NCBI GenBank assembly: GCA_964553915.1
Contig: CAZKMM010000023.1
Coordinates: 1-24,045 of the forward strand
Source: CAZKMM01 sp964553915
GTDB taxonomy: Bacteria; RBG-13-61-14; DRUE01
Direction of reading: 5' to 3'
DNA length: 24,045 bases
The notes under the pieces are model-generated. The model did not search any database. It was not told the DNA's origin and saw nothing but the letters and a program-made list of their open reading frames with translations. Made by a program: the position numbers and the translations under genes. Shown here piece after piece: positions 24,041 to 24,045 of the stretch. Position 1 is the first letter of the stretch, and every line of letters begins with the position of its first letter.

Positions 24041-24045
24041 ATGAG
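24041..24045 (+). CDS. Start of a gene cut by the right edge
   Basis: The last five bases are ATGAG, preceded by AAGGAG (24028-24033) at seven bases, a normal ribosome site. Only the first codon is present, so the product cannot be named. Confidence 0.5.

Noticed and set aside
1..24045. CRISPR array, transposon ends or rRNA
   Set aside because: No regularly spaced repeats, no transposase or long terminal inverted repeats and no rRNA-like sequence were seen on either strand.

Overview
This window looks like part of a bacterial chromosome from an anaerobic lineage that I cannot place further. Base composition is moderately AT-rich, genes are tightly packed with good Shine-Dalgarno sites, and promoters look sigma70-like. 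The anaerobe suggestion rests on an oxygen-sensitive type of acyl-CoA dehydratase/reductase set (2-hydroxyacyl-CoA dehydratase / benzoyl-CoA reductase family with its BadF-type ATPase activator). The glutamine synthetase and stand-alone FMN-type glutamate synthase pair is bacterial in style. No flagellar gene, transposase, CRISPR array or phage gene is visible.

Layout, left to right. (1) 1-4722, leftward: an operon reading small dehydratase subunit, large subunit 1, large subunit 2, then the activator ATPase, which runs off the left edge. The two large subunits are close tandem duplicates. The operon appears to start from a nearly leaderless promoter. (2) 4845-7911, rightward: a secreted protein of unknown function, a membrane-anchored thioredoxin-fold protein lacking the first active-site cysteine, an ABC ATPase and its ABC-2-like permease. 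A bidirectional terminator follows at 8076-8112. (3) 8130-11258: a divergent nitrogen-assimilation pair, FMN-dependent glutamate synthase-like protein (leftward) and glutamine synthetase (rightward), whose promoters overlap at a shared -10 region beside an inverted repeat. (4) 11812-12255, rightward: a single-domain CheY-like response regulator. (5) 23071-12326, leftward: a long chemosensory operon in the order multi-TM chemoreceptor, CheR-TPR, CheW, CheA-REC, CheB, second chemoreceptor, then two paralogous small proteins of a poorly known family with a possible very small gene between them. (6) 23599-23685, rightward: tRNA-Leu(UAA), followed by a structured non-coding stretch and the first codon of a new gene at the right edge.

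Functional reading. The chemosensory operon has the parts list of the Myxococcus Frz type (CheA fused to a receiver, CheR fused to TPRs, CheB with its own receiver). It has no CheC, CheD or CheZ and no motility genes nearby, so an alternative cellular function or a surface-motility role is more likely than flagellar taxis. The two paralogous proteins at its end and the 7-8 TM receptor at its head are the least explained parts and the best candidates for something new. The dehydratase operon with a duplicated large subunit is the second item worth following.
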